Origin: Psychroserpens ponticola
Lineage (GTDB): Bacteria; Bacteroidota; Bacteroidia; Flavobacteriales; Flavobacteriaceae
Direction: 5' to 3'
Assembly: GCF_023556315.2 (NCBI RefSeq)
Contig: NZ_CP116221.1
Location: 1,189,001 to 1,253,000, forward strand
Length of the DNA stretch: 64,000 nucleotides
The translations under genes were made by a program, and so were the position numbers. Positions 15,019 to 24,346 of the stretch are shown here, in pieces. The first letter of the stretch is position 1. Every line of letters begins with the position of its first letter. Below the pieces are notes generated by a model. It searched no databases. It was given only the letters and a program-made list of their open reading frames with translations, and was not told the DNA's origin.

Positions 15019-17382
15019 CTATGCTGAAAAGTCTTCAGTTATTTTATTTCGCCTTTTTAAATATATAACGGGATAAATGATAAATCCTAAAACAGTCATT
15101 ATAAGTTGAGAGTCTGACGTTCGATTAATAAGATTATAAATCTTTTTAAAATAAATACTAGAAGCGATGTAATAAATTAAAAATAAAAGACCTGAAATTG
15201 CAGATAGCTCTAAGGTAGCGCTTTCAGCTGCTGCTAAGTTGTTGTTTTTAAATACAAAGTGTAAAACAAACAATACAATGCCAATTATGTAAAATATTAG
15301 GGCAAATTTTGAATACGATTTGTAATCGTTTAAGACTGTTTCTATTCCTTCTATTTCTAAGAGATTTGATTTGTTAGCAGATTGATGTTCTGCATCGTCA
15401 TCCGTTTTATTGACTTTTAAATCTTCACTAATCTTTTTCTTTTGAAAAAAGTAAAACAGAAAATATAAAGGCAAACCACCAATTGCAAATACTAAAGCAT
15501 TAGCAACATTACTTATGCCTAGATGTTTATATAAATTTGAGTTGTCTATAAAGGATTTAATAAATGCAAACAAATAGAATACTCCGACTATAATTCCGCA
15601 AACAAATATGGTTTGTCCAATAGAAGGGAAACCATTGTTTTTCAAAATTGAACCAGGAAGTATTAGTATTAATGTTATGGCATAAAGGATGAAAGCTAAT
15701 TTTGAGTTTTCTTCGTATAAATATTTTAAACGTATTGATTCTTCGTAGTCATAATCAATTAGATTACCTCCAAATTTTAATTCTTGTTGCGAAATTCCTC
15801 TAGATTCTAATAATTGTAATGAAGAATTTTTGTATTCAATGCTGTAGTCATATTTTCTATAGTGCTTAACCACATCAATTAATTTTTTATTGTCGTAGCT
15901 GTTTAATGTTTCATAAGCTTCAGAATCTGCTTTTAAAATATTTGTGTTGTAAATGAGTGTTTTTCTTTTTAAACCAAAGAGTTTTTTTAGAGGCTCTAAT
16001 AAACCTTCAGATTCAAATAATTGTCTGTCTTTTGTTGCTCTTCGAGTAAGATAGATGCTTAAAGGCAGCATGATAAGCGTCGATAACCAAGTTGCAAAAA
16101 CAGGGTTTAATGTTCCGTCATAAGAGCTGTTTTTTGCAAAAATTCCAATGAAGTGATAGGTTAAAAACAATAATATTGCGATAACTAAAGGCAAGCCAAT
16201 ACCTCCTTTGCGAATTAATGCTCCTAAAGGTGCTCCAACAAAAAACAGAATTATACAGGCAATGCTTAATATATACTTTTCATGTAGTGAGATAATGTGT
16301 TCATTTAGCCATTTGGTAGATCTAAATGTCTGTTTTTTATTTGCAGATATAATTTGTATCGAACTGGAAGCAGTGTTAGCTGCAAGATTAAGTATTTGTA
16401 TTTTAGTTGTGTTTTTATATAAACTAAAAATATCTCCTTTAAAGATTGAATCTTTTTTGGTCGTAATATTCTGATTTAGATTTTCAAAAGTTGAACGTGC
16501 ATAAAGTGTGTTTGAAAAATCTTTTAATTTCTCTGATTTCTGTTCAAATAAACTGTCAATTGTATAGTTAAGACTGATTATGTCAAGCATATTGTAACGA
16601 TTATCATAACTTTTGTCATCGATATCTACATCGTTTAAACCTTCTAGATCTACATTAATTGTGTATTCCTCAAAATAACTTTTTGCATAGGGTTTTTTGC
16701 TGCGTTGTTTAGGTTTTTTACTAAATATTTCTTCGTAATAATTACCTTCAAATAATACGAGTTGGAGAATGTTTGAATTTGGATTACTCTTTAATTCACC
16801 AGTTTTAGAAATGATTGCAGTTGAGTTTCCAGAACGACGAACTCCTTTTTTATGAATCACAACGTTTTTGAAAAACTGACCTTTATCTCCGCTTTTTTCT
16901 TGAACTTTTATGTTGTAATCACCAATGTCATTAAACTGTCCTTCCGCAATGGCCATTGCAGGTTGTACTTTTGCAATGTTCTTTCTTAAGTTGTAAAAAT
17001 TGTAATTCGCCCAAGGAATGACATAATTTGAAAAAACAAACGTAGTTAAGCCAAGTAGCACTATAAAAACACTTAAACTTCGCATTGCACGTTGAAGCGA
17101 AATCCCAGTAGACTTCATAGCTGCAAACTCATAATTTTCAGAAAATTGTCCGAAAACCATAATTGAAGCTAACAAAATAGTAAGTGGTAATATTAATGGA
17201 ATTAGAGTAGGAGTTACATATAATAAGAATTTTAATATAACACCAACGGCTAAGTCTTTTCCTGCTAATTCGCTAATGTATAGCCAAATAGATTGTAAAA
17301 CAAAAATGAGCATGAGTATAATAAACACGCTCAAAAAAGTTTTTAAGTAGGTCGTTAGTATGTACCTATCTAGTATTTTCAT
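15019..17382 (-). CDS. LptF/LptG-family lipopolysaccharide-export permease with long C-terminal extension
   Basis: 787 residues. The first about 480 are the YjgP/YjgQ permease: N-terminal helices (MKILDRYILTTYLKTFLSVF, LIPLILPLTILLASIMVFGQ), a periplasmic beta-jellyroll (about 140-335), then C-terminal helices with GAPLGALIRKGG. It would extract lipopolysaccharide from the inner membrane with LptB. The extension (about 480-787) adds a soluble stretch and about six hydrophobic segments, making it about twice the family length. The lolA gene lies 14 bases upstream on the same strand, so lipoprotein and lipopolysaccharide transport genes are probably co-transcribed. Confidence 0.87.
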   Translation of the reverse strand: MKILDRYILTTYLKTFLSVFIILMLIFVLQSIWLYISELAGKDLAVGVILKFLLYVTPTLIPLILPLTILLASIMVFGQFSENYEFAAMKSTGISLQRAMRSLSVFIVLLGLTTFVFSNYVIPWANYNFYNLRKNIAKVQPAMAIAEGQFNDIGDYNIKVQEKSGDKGQFFKNVVIHKKGVRRSGNSTAIISKTGELKSNPNSNILQLVLFEGNYYEEIFSKKPKQRSKKPYAKSYFEEYTINVDLEGLNDVDIDDKSYDNRYNMLDIISLNYTIDSLFEQKSEKLKDFSNTLYARSTFENLNQNITTKKDSIFKGDIFSLYKNTTKIQILNLAANTASSSIQIISANKKQTFRSTKWLNEHIISLHEKYILSIACIILFFVGAPLGALIRKGGIGLPLVIAILLFLTYHFIGIFAKNSSYDGTLNPVFATWLSTLIMLPLSIYLTRRATKDRQLFESEGLLEPLKKLFGLKRKTLIYNTNILKADSEAYETLNSYDNKKLIDVVKHYRKYDYSIEYKNSSLQLLESRGISQQELKFGGNLIDYDYEESIRLKYLYEENSKLAFILYAITLILILPGSILKNNGFPSIGQTIFVCGIIVGVFYLFAFIKSFIDNSNLYKHLGISNVANALVFAIGGLPLYFLFYFFQKKKISEDLKVNKTDDDAEHQSANKSNLLEIEGIETVLNDYKSYSKFALIFYIIGIVLFVLHFVFKNNNLAAAESATLELSAISGLLFLIYYIASSIYFKKIYNLINRTSDSQLIMTVLGFIIYPVIYLKRRNKITEDFSA

Positions 17383-17396
17383 TGATGGTTAATGGC

Positions 17397-18035
17397 CTAA
17401 TCGAGTCTATTAATATAATAGTCTCCATATTTACTTTTGTCAAATGTAAACAAGGTTTTTGAAATCGGCTCATTCGTTTTAAAAGAATTAACAGTTAAGG
17501 TAGTTTTTGTGCCGTTTTTTCCAATTTCAATTAAATTGTAGATGTGTTTTGTATGTGCATCAATACCTAATAATACCTGCTTTATTTCAGAATTTGTATC
17601 AATTGGATTTAATTTTACATACTGAATTTTTCTTCCTTTTACATTCTGAACAATATCCATTTCATAAGTATAACCTTCTTTGTAGAATGACAACATTTTA
17701 CTTGGCGTAATTGTAGTTTCCTCTTCTGTATTATCCGAAGAAATAGTGACTTCTTCATCTTCTGGACTTATGGTATAGAGTGTTGTGCCATCATAAATTT
17801 GAGTAAGACCAAGTATGTTTAGCACATAATTATCACCTTGTATAACAACATCTCCTCGAGTTTCTTGATTAATGCTTTCACTCGTGTTTTCAAGAACATA
17901 TTTGAAATCTATAGATATGTTTTCATATGATTTAGTTTTGTCATACACGTCATTAAGTAAGGTTTCTGCATCTTGGGCAAAACCAAATGAACTTATTAAA
18001 ACTATTACTACTAGTACTATTTGTTTCATCTTCAA
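17397..18035 (-). CDS. lolA: Outer-membrane lipoprotein carrier protein LolA
   Basis: 212 residues with a signal peptide (about 1-20, IVLVVIVLISSFGFAQ). The pattern AETLLNDVYDKTKSYENISIDFKY, GDVVIQGDNYVLNI, TQIYDGTTLYTISPEDEEV is the LolA half-barrel. It carries lipoproteins through the periplasm to the outer membrane. It lies between ftsK (27 bases upstream) and the LptF/G-like gene (14 bases downstream), all on the minus strand, a cell-envelope group typical of flavobacteria. Confidence 0.9.
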   Translation of the reverse strand: MKMKQIVLVVIVLISSFGFAQDAETLLNDVYDKTKSYENISIDFKYVLENTSESINQETRGDVVIQGDNYVLNILGLTQIYDGTTLYTISPEDEEVTISSDNTEEETTITPSKMLSFYKEGYTYEMDIVQNVKGRKIQYVKLNPIDTNSEIKQVLLGIDAHTKHIYNLIEIGKNGTKTTLTVNSFKTNEPISKTLFTFDKSKYGDYYINRLD

Positions 18036-18062
18036 AATTAATGTTAGTTATAAACTTCTTAA

Positions 18063-20477
18063 TTACGATTCATTTTCTAATAATTGATCTAGAGCTACTA
18101 AATCTGGAACTAAAACTTGTCTGGCTTTACTGCCTTCAAAACCTCCAACAATGCCTGCAGCTTCAAGTTGATCGATTAACCGTCCAGCTCTGTTGTAACC
18201 CAGTTTAAGTTTTCGCTGTAATAAAGAGGCAGAACCTTGTTGTGCAATTACAATAAGTTCAGCAGCTTCTCTAAACAGTTTATCTCTGTCTGCAATATTG
18301 TTATCAATACTTGTGCCACTTTCTTCGCCTACATATTCAGGTAATAAATAAGCATCAGGATACCCTTTTTGTGCACCTATAAAATCAGTAACTTTTTCAA
18401 CTTCTGGAGTGTCTACAAATGCACATTGAATACGAGTGATTTCGTTTCCAGAGGTATATAGCATATCACCACGACCAATCAATTGGTCTGCTCCAGAACC
18501 ATCTAAAATGGTTCTCGAATCTATTTTAGACGTTACTCTAAAAGCGATACGAGCTGGAAAGTTTGCCTTAATAATACCTGTAATTACATTAACTGAAGGA
18601 CGTTGAGTTGCTATGATAAGGTGAATTCCAATAGCACGAGCTAATTGAGCCAAACGAGCAATAGGAGTTTCTACTTCTTTACCAGCAGTCATAATCAAAT
18701 CTGCAAACTCATCAACGACTAAAACAATGTAAGGTAAAAATTGATGACCATCGTTAGGGTTTAGTTTACGTGCTTTAAATTTTGCATTATATTCTTTAAG
18801 ATTACGACACATGGCATTCTTAAGCATTTCGTAGCGATTGTCCATTTCGATACAAAGCGAATTTAACGTGTTAATCACTTTGGTGTTATCTGTAATAATA
18901 GCTTCTTCGCTATCTGGTAATTTCGCTAAGTAATGACGTTCAATTTTATTAAAAAGCGTAAGTTCAACTTTTTTTGGATCAACTAAAACAAACTTAACTT
19001 CTGCAGGATGTTTCTTGTATAATAATGATGTTAAAACGGCATTTAAACCTACAGATTTACCTTGTCCAGTTGCTCCTGCCATCAACATATGTGGCATTTT
19101 TGCTAAGTCGACAACAAAGGTTTCATTGCTAATGGTTTTTCCAAAAGCAATAGGAAGTTCCATTTCTGATTTTTGAAATTTTTGTGATGCAATTACTGAT
19201 CGCATCGATACAATGGTTGAATTTTTATTTGGCACTTCAATACCAATAGTTCCTTTGCCAGGAATTGGAGCAATAATACGAATTCCTAAAGCCGAGAGCG
19301 ATAATGCAATATCATCTTCAAGGTTTTTGATTTTAGAAATACGTACTCCTGCTTCAGGCACAATTTCATACAACGTTACTGTTGGGCCAATTGTAGCTTT
19401 AATACTTGCAATACCAATTTTGTAGTTGTTCAAGGTTTCTACAATTCGGTTTTTGTTTTCTTCAAGTTCTTCTTGATTTATAGTAATACCTTCAGTATTG
19501 TACTTTTTTAATAAATCTAAAGGCGGAAATTCAAATTTACTTAGATCCAAAGTTGGGTCAAATTGTCCGAAATCTTCAACCAATTTGTTTGATAGGTTAT
19601 CAGTTTCTGAAACTTCTTCTTCAATTGTTTTAATTTCAATATTTAACTCAGGCTCTGGTTCAATCTCTAGTTCGGGTTCAGGTTTATTGATTTTTACTTT
19701 TGGAGTTTCAGTCTTCTTTTCTGGTTTCGAATGGTTTTCAATCGTAGGTTCAACTTCTGCTATGTTTAATTCAAAAGCAGATTTTATGTCTTCAGCTTCA
19801 GCAGATAAATCATTATCTAAAGGAACTATGTTGTCTTCATTTGCTGTTTTTACAGAATTAATTTCGTCTTTAAGCTCTTTATTTGCTCTCTTAAAAAGGG
19901 CTACAATAGATTCTCCAGTAACTTTAAAACGAATGGCTAAATAAATTATTAGAATAAAAACAAGTAGGAGTACAGTGCCTATTTTTCCCATATAATCTTG
20001 AAAGAAGCTATTCATTTCAAAACCTATAGTTCCACCAAGTGAATCGTATTTGTGTGCGAAAAAACCAAAGAAAACAGATAGCCAGATAGCAATCAGTGTT
20101 CCCCAAATCCAATGTTTAAGTAGTTTAGATTTATTAATATCTAGAGCAACATAAACTCCAGAAAGGAATAATAACCCTGAAAAAATAAATGACGAGACAC
20201 CAAAAGCTTTATTGATAAACAAGTCGCTTACCCAAGCACCAAGTTTGTTGAGCCAGTTTTTTGTTTCGACATCTCTTGAAGAAAATTCTGTGAGTGTACT
20301 TTGGTCAGTTTGTCCAGTAAAGAAAAATGATAAGAATGCTATAAACAATAAGACGCCAAGAATTATTAATAAACTACCAAAAATCAATTTTTGTTGACTT
20401 GATAATTTAAAACTTGGTTTTTTTAGTTTAGGCGTTGCTTTAGCTTTGCTTTTAGTCTTAGTTTTTTTCTTCGCCAT
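18063..20477 (-). CDS. ftsK: DNA translocase FtsK
   Basis: 804 residues from the Met of MAKKKTKTKSK; an in-frame ATG eight codons further up is possible but lies in unconserved sequence. Order: four transmembrane helices (about 30-190), a Glu/Pro-rich linker (about 220-300), then the motor with Walker A GATGQGKSVGLN, LVDPKKVEL, VVDEFADLIM and IATQRPSVNVITG. The C-terminal gamma winged helix (SLLQRKLKLGYNRAGRLIDQL) recognises polar DNA motifs. It pumps chromosome ends across the division septum and activates XerCD resolution. First of a probable ftsK-lolA-lptF/G unit. Confidence 0.95.
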   Translation of the reverse strand: MAKKKTKTKSKAKATPKLKKPSFKLSSQQKLIFGSLLIILGVLLFIAFLSFFFTGQTDQSTLTEFSSRDVETKNWLNKLGAWVSDLFINKAFGVSSFIFSGLLFLSGVYVALDINKSKLLKHWIWGTLIAIWLSVFFGFFAHKYDSLGGTIGFEMNSFFQDYMGKIGTVLLLVFILIIYLAIRFKVTGESIVALFKRANKELKDEINSVKTANEDNIVPLDNDLSAEAEDIKSAFELNIAEVEPTIENHSKPEKKTETPKVKINKPEPELEIEPEPELNIEIKTIEEEVSETDNLSNKLVEDFGQFDPTLDLSKFEFPPLDLLKKYNTEGITINQEELEENKNRIVETLNNYKIGIASIKATIGPTVTLYEIVPEAGVRISKIKNLEDDIALSLSALGIRIIAPIPGKGTIGIEVPNKNSTIVSMRSVIASQKFQKSEMELPIAFGKTISNETFVVDLAKMPHMLMAGATGQGKSVGLNAVLTSLLYKKHPAEVKFVLVDPKKVELTLFNKIERHYLAKLPDSEEAIITDNTKVINTLNSLCIEMDNRYEMLKNAMCRNLKEYNAKFKARKLNPNDGHQFLPYIVLVVDEFADLIMTAGKEVETPIARLAQLARAIGIHLIIATQRPSVNVITGIIKANFPARIAFRVTSKIDSRTILDGSGADQLIGRGDMLYTSGNEITRIQCAFVDTPEVEKVTDFIGAQKGYPDAYLLPEYVGEESGTSIDNNIADRDKLFREAAELIVIAQQGSASLLQRKLKLGYNRAGRLIDQLEAAGIVGGFEGSKARQVLVPDLVALDQLLENES

Positions 20478-20574
20478 TAAAGGGTTCTTAGTGTAAAACA
20501 AAAATACAAATTACTAACGTTTATCCTAACTTTAAAGTATTTAAAGCGATGAGATATTAACGGAGTTGTTAACC

Positions 20575-20943
20575 TTAAAATATTTTCGGAATGTAAATAA
20601 TCAATGCGGCAATTACAGCAGAAACTGCCGCGATTAAAACGGCTCCAGCCGCAATGTCTTTTATTCTTCCGATATGTTCATGAGTATCGGGATGTACAAA
20701 ATCTGAAATGTGTTCAAAAGCAGTGTTCATACCTTCCAGGCTCATAACTAATCCAATAAAAACAATTTGTATGAGCCATTCTGTATTAGAAATGTCAAAA
20801 TAAAACCCAGTTATAGTTACAGCTATTGCTATACAAACTTGGATTTTTATACTCGATTCTGTTTTTATAAGATGCACAACTCCTTTGTAAGCATGACCTA
20901 CGCTTTTTAATCGGTTGACTAAAAAAGAATCTTTTTTTGACAT
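20575..20943 (-). CDS. dgkA: Diacylglycerol kinase (DgkA family)
   Basis: 122 residues, typical for the small integral membrane kinases. About three hydrophobic helices; the family signature appears as SLEGMNTAFEHISDFV with the catalytic glutamates, then IGRIKDIAAGAVLIAA. It phosphorylates diacylglycerol, or undecaprenol in some relatives, at the inner membrane. It starts four bases after tpx and is probably co-transcribed with it. Confidence 0.9.
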   Translation of the reverse strand: MSKKDSFLVNRLKSVGHAYKGVVHLIKTESSIKIQVCIAIAVTITGFYFDISNTEWLIQIVFIGLVMSLEGMNTAFEHISDFVHPDTHEHIGRIKDIAAGAVLIAAVSAVIAALIIYIPKIF

Positions 20944-20947
20944 AAAA

Positions 20948-21448
20948 CTAAGACAATGCGTTTAGCGCAGCTTTGTAATTAGGTTCGTCTGAGATTTCTG
21001 GTACTTGTTCAGTATATATAATCTTGCCTTTTACATCAATTACAATAATGCATCTCGATAATAAGGTTTCAAGAACACTATCTGTAAATTTAAGATTATA
21101 GTTAGTTCCGAAATCACCTGTTTTGTAATCTGATAAGCTAATGACATTATCTAAGCCTTCAGCACCACAAAAACGAGCAAAAGCGAAAGGTAAATCTTTA
21201 GAAATACATAATACTTTAGTGTTGTCTAATGCGCTCGCTTCTTTATTAAAAGTTCGCATAGATTGTGCGCAAGTACCTGTGTCTACACTTGGAAAAATGT
21301 TTAATACTAGGTTTTGTCCTGCAAAATCGTTTAATGTTTTAGTTGATAAATCTACTGCTGTTAATTTAAAATCTGGAGCTTGAGAGCCTATTTCAGGAAG
21401 TGTTCCAGAGGTGTGTACGGTATTTCCTCCTAATGTTATTGTTGCCAT
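20948..21448 (-). CDS. tpx: Thiol peroxidase (2-Cys peroxiredoxin Tpx)
   Basis: 166 residues, full length. Peroxidatic Cys in VDTGTCAQSMRTFN (about residue 60) and resolving Cys in FARFCGAEG (about 94), the spacing of atypical 2-Cys Tpx proteins. N-terminus GGNTVHTSGTLPEIGSQAPDF is the family start. It reduces peroxides in the cytoplasm or periplasm using thioredoxin. Upstream of dgkA by four bases. Confidence 0.95.
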   Translation of the reverse strand: MATITLGGNTVHTSGTLPEIGSQAPDFKLTAVDLSTKTLNDFAGQNLVLNIFPSVDTGTCAQSMRTFNKEASALDNTKVLCISKDLPFAFARFCGAEGLDNVISLSDYKTGDFGTNYNLKFTDSVLETLLSRCIIVIDVKGKIIYTEQVPEISDEPNYKAALNALS

Positions 21449-21557
21449 GTTTTATGTCGTTTTATTTTTTGTATTACTAAATTAAGTATTATTTAAATTT
21501 TAAACCTTAAGCTTTCATATTATTTTGTAATAGTTTTACAGATGAATTATTAAATGT

Positions 21558-22412
21558 CTAAAAAGAGCCTACAATTCCAATTTGATTTCCTCCAAACTTT
21601 AAATTCCAAGACATATGTTTTTTCTTCTGAGAATAAGCATAAGTTTTTTCATTGAAAAGATATTTATCAATACTATCAACAACGATAATGCTAATTGCTG
21701 CGCTAAAAGCAATATCAGTAATCCAATGCGCATCATCAATTAATCTAGAAATAGGAGGAATAGCTCCAATAGTATATATTCCAATTTTCGTCCAAGTATT
21801 GTCAAACTGCTTTGCTATGGCATGTGCCATGGTAATAGAAAGTGCTGTATGTCCTGATGGAAATGAATGATATTTCGCCTCACTTGAAAATGGTTTAAAA
21901 TCTAAATGATCTAAATCAGAACCAGGCCTAGCTCTTCCAAATACTGATTTGCTAATTGTTTGTATCAATCCGGTTGTAATTGATGATGAAATTATTAGAA
22001 CACTCGTTTTTCTGACTTTTTCATTCTTTGTGATTAATCCAAAACCATATAGTCCAGCATTAGCTATAAAATAGTTTTGCGGACTACCAAAATACCATCC
22101 AAAATCTCTAACAACTTTAGGGAAATTGCTTTTTTGATTTTGAAAAAAGTCTCTTGTAGGATTGTCTGCAACCGTCAATGCCGTTGTTCCTGCTAAAAGG
22201 ATTCCTAATTTTGTAAAATCTCTACTTTTCCATGTTGCAGGCTTTGATAAGGAATGGCCTACGGCTTTAAAAGTTAGTTTTGTGTCATATTTGAGTAATG
22301 TCCATGATGTTTCAGAGCTGTCTATACGCTTAGTAGGCTGTATATTTTGTGATAGAACAAAGTTTGAACAAAATGAGAAGAAAAAAAATAAAAATAACGT
22401 AGATGGTCTCAA
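21558..22412 (-). CDS. PAP2-family lipid phosphatase, exported
   Basis: 284 residues with a signal peptide (about 1-21). The three PAP2 motifs are present: KSVFGRARP, PSGHT and SRLIDDAHWITD. It probably dephosphorylates a lipid phosphate such as phosphatidate, undecaprenyl pyrophosphate or lipid A, outside the cytoplasm. A TATTTTTG box on the minus strand (22443-22436) with TTG 24 bases further up may be its promoter. Originally it was probably the direct downstream neighbour of pheT, judging by the pheT fragment behind it. Confidence 0.88.
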   Translation of the reverse strand: MRPSTLFLFFFFSFCSNFVLSQNIQPTKRIDSSETSWTLLKYDTKLTFKAVGHSLSKPATWKSRDFTKLGILLAGTTALTVADNPTRDFFQNQKSNFPKVVRDFGWYFGSPQNYFIANAGLYGFGLITKNEKVRKTSVLIISSSITTGLIQTISKSVFGRARPGSDLDHLDFKPFSSEAKYHSFPSGHTALSITMAHAIAKQFDNTWTKIGIYTIGAIPPISRLIDDAHWITDIAFSAAISIIVVDSIDKYLFNEKTYAYSQKKKHMSWNLKFGGNQIGIVGSF

Positions 22413-22490
22413 TGATTTTGAATAACAATTATCGACAAAAATAAAGCATTTTCATTTTTAGATTTCACAAAAAAATGCTAATAAAATGAT

Positions 22491-22579
22491 TTTTTGTTAT
22501 CTCAATTCAGCACCAAGCTGTTTTTCAAAGTTTGCTTGAAGCTCATTAATGATTTTCTCAATTTATTTGTGTGAAAGTA
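22491..22579 (-). pseudogene. 5'-truncated, diverged second copy of the pheT 3' end
   Basis: Bases 22491-22570 align without gaps to 24341-24420, the last codons and stop of pheT: 70 of 80 match, the first 33 perfectly. Translated, it ends in NFEKQLGAELR and stop like PheT, with mostly conservative changes further up (IEKIINELQA against IDKIMNKLQT) and one Gln codon turned into a stop. The copy lies 1.85 kb from the real pheT end with the lipoprotein gene between. The rest of the 22413-22650 interval shows no other feature apart from the PAP2 promoter candidate. Confidence 0.9.
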
Positions 22580-22650
22580 TACTAATTATTAAGTATTCTG
22601 ACCTTAATTAATTTTTGTAACTTGTTTGTTTACTAATCAACCCATTTATA

Positions 22651-24297
22651 ATGAAAAATTTTATTCGCTTTTACTTTTTATTTAGTTTAATTATCGTTGT
22701 TTTTTCTTGTTCAGATGATAATGATTCTGACAATTCACCTGATCCAAATAACGAATATATAGAGTATTTAAATACTCCTAATTCTGAAGGGCAATTATTA
22801 TCTGAAATTTATATGGATAATGATAATGCTACGACTTATGTATATGGAAAAACAGATGGAGATGGAGCGCCTTTGGAGATTCAAAGTTTTGCGTATAATG
22901 CTGACAATTCAAATAAAGTCGATTATGTTATTTTAGATGATAATCAAAGAGTCTCATTACTGTATTCTGAAACTAATGGCTTAAAAGATGATATTATTCA
23001 TAAGTTTATTTACCCTGAAGATGGATTGGTAAACTATGTTGTTTATGAAAGAGATTGGATTACGATGTCTGATGCAGTTATTAATTTTACTACAGTAGAA
23101 TATGATGGAGATAGTTTTACAGGTTATGGTCTTCTAAGAAACGCAAGTAATGTAACAGGAATTGAATGGAATGCGGTTAAAGGTTGGTTAGGTGTTTGTG
23201 TTGGTGTTGCAGGTGCCGCAATTTTGGTGGTTACAGCTCCTACAGTATTGGCAGGAGTTTTAGCAGCAGTTATCTTTGCTGGAGCAGCTTCAGCTTCTGA
23301 GCCTCCTGTTGAGGAAACTAATCCAGATGCGCCAGATACACCAGATACTACTTTAGATGAAAACCAATGTGAAGATTCAGATTTGGAAGTCATAATAGGT
23401 GTAGATCCAGGAAATCTTTTAGTTGCTATTGTTAATGGAGATACAGCAAGTTATACCTTTTACTGGTCTACAGGAGATGTAGATACTGGAATAATCACTG
23501 ATTCTATTGTAGCTCCAGGAGACGGTAACTATTACCTTATGGTTATTGATGATAATGGTTGTATTGCTTTTGGATCAGCGACCATAGGTTCAGAGCCTGT
23601 AGATGCTCAACTATTAATTGCAACTTGGTATCTTGTTGGCGAAACGGAAAATGGAGTAAACACATTTGATGTTGATGATTGCAATATTACAGTTGAATTC
23701 ACCGAAAATCAACTTATTGCAACCGAGTTTTATGGTGATGCTTGTGAGTTATCCGATGAAATACCTAGTAACTACGAAGTTAACGGTAACATCATTACTG
23801 AAACAGCAGATGGAGATACATCATTCATTACAATTTTAGAATTGACACCTTATAAAATGGTACTACAAGAAGTTGATGGGGCGTTTACTTATGTTGAGAC
23901 CTATACTAATATTTTTGGAGGATGGTTTTTTGCTGAAAATTCTAATTGTGTTGTTTCAAATGGTGATACTTTTATGGATAATGGATCTGGTGAGCTTTTA
24001 ACTTTAAATGAAGATTATACAGCGATTTTACCTGATGATTCCAATGGTAATTATTTGACAAATAGTTTTACTTTTGAAAATAATATTCTAACTATAAATT
24101 TAAGTTATCAAGATTTTTTCTCACCAGCATGTGATGGAGTTAATTTTCAAACAGCTACTAATTCTATGACTTTAACTTATGATAAGGTTACCAATACGTT
24201 TAATGGAACTTCACAAAGTAGCAGAACAGATGTTATTGGGTCAGATTGTACTAGGTATGGAGAGACTTGCACAGGCACTGTTTCGTTGACACGTTAG
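22651..24297 (+). CDS. Accessory lipoprotein with internal hydrophobic segment, SprB-like repeat and lipocalin-like part
   Basis: 548 residues. Lipobox at the N-terminus (VVFSC, Cys about 20) followed by an acidic Asp/Asn/Ser tether. Residues about 175-215 form a Gly/Ala/Val-rich hydrophobic stretch (VCVGVAGAAILVVTAPTVLA), long enough for one or two membrane passes, which is odd inside a lipoprotein. Then a PKD/SprB-like unit (SYTFYWSTGDVD to GNYYLMVIDDNGC) and a C-terminal part with two lipocalin-like stretches (ATWYLVGETENG; GGWFFAENSNC). Function unknown. It is opposite in strand to its neighbours and sits between the pheT gene and the pheT fragment, so it is probably acquired. Confidence 0.75.
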   Translation: MKNFIRFYFLFSLIIVVFSCSDDNDSDNSPDPNNEYIEYLNTPNSEGQLLSEIYMDNDNATTYVYGKTDGDGAPLEIQSFAYNADNSNKVDYVILDDNQRVSLLYSETNGLKDDIIHKFIYPEDGLVNYVVYERDWITMSDAVINFTTVEYDGDSFTGYGLLRNASNVTGIEWNAVKGWLGVCVGVAGAAILVVTAPTVLAGVLAAVIFAGAASASEPPVEETNPDAPDTPDTTLDENQCEDSDLEVIIGVDPGNLLVAIVNGDTASYTFYWSTGDVDTGIITDSIVAPGDGNYYLMVIDDNGCIAFGSATIGSEPVDAQLLIATWYLVGETENGVNTFDVDDCNITVEFTENQLIATEFYGDACELSDEIPSNYEVNGNIITETADGDTSFITILELTPYKMVLQEVDGAFTYVETYTNIFGGWFFAENSNCVVSNGDTFMDNGSGELLTLNEDYTAILPDDSNGNYLTNSFTFENNILTINLSYQDFFSPACDGVNFQTATNSMTLTYDKVTNTFNGTSQSSRTDVIGSDCTRYGETCTGTVSLTR

Positions 24298-24312
24298 TAG
24301 CAATAAAATAAT

Positions 24313-24345
24313 AAAAAAGCCTTTTCGAAATGAAAAGGCTTTTTT
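24313..24345. terminator. Bidirectional terminator between the lipoprotein gene and pheT
   Basis: AAAAAAGCCTTTTC pairs perfectly with GAAAAGGCTTTTTT around a five-base loop, with A run on one side and T run on the other. It can end both the plus-strand lipoprotein gene and minus-strand pheT. It touches the repeated pheT end, and the left copy lacks the stem. Confidence 0.92.
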
Positions 24346-24346
24346 G

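Noticed and set aside
19498-19944. 148-codon plus-strand frame opposite ftsK
   Set aside because: It is Ser-rich antisense of the Glu/Asp-rich FtsK linker, with no independent support.
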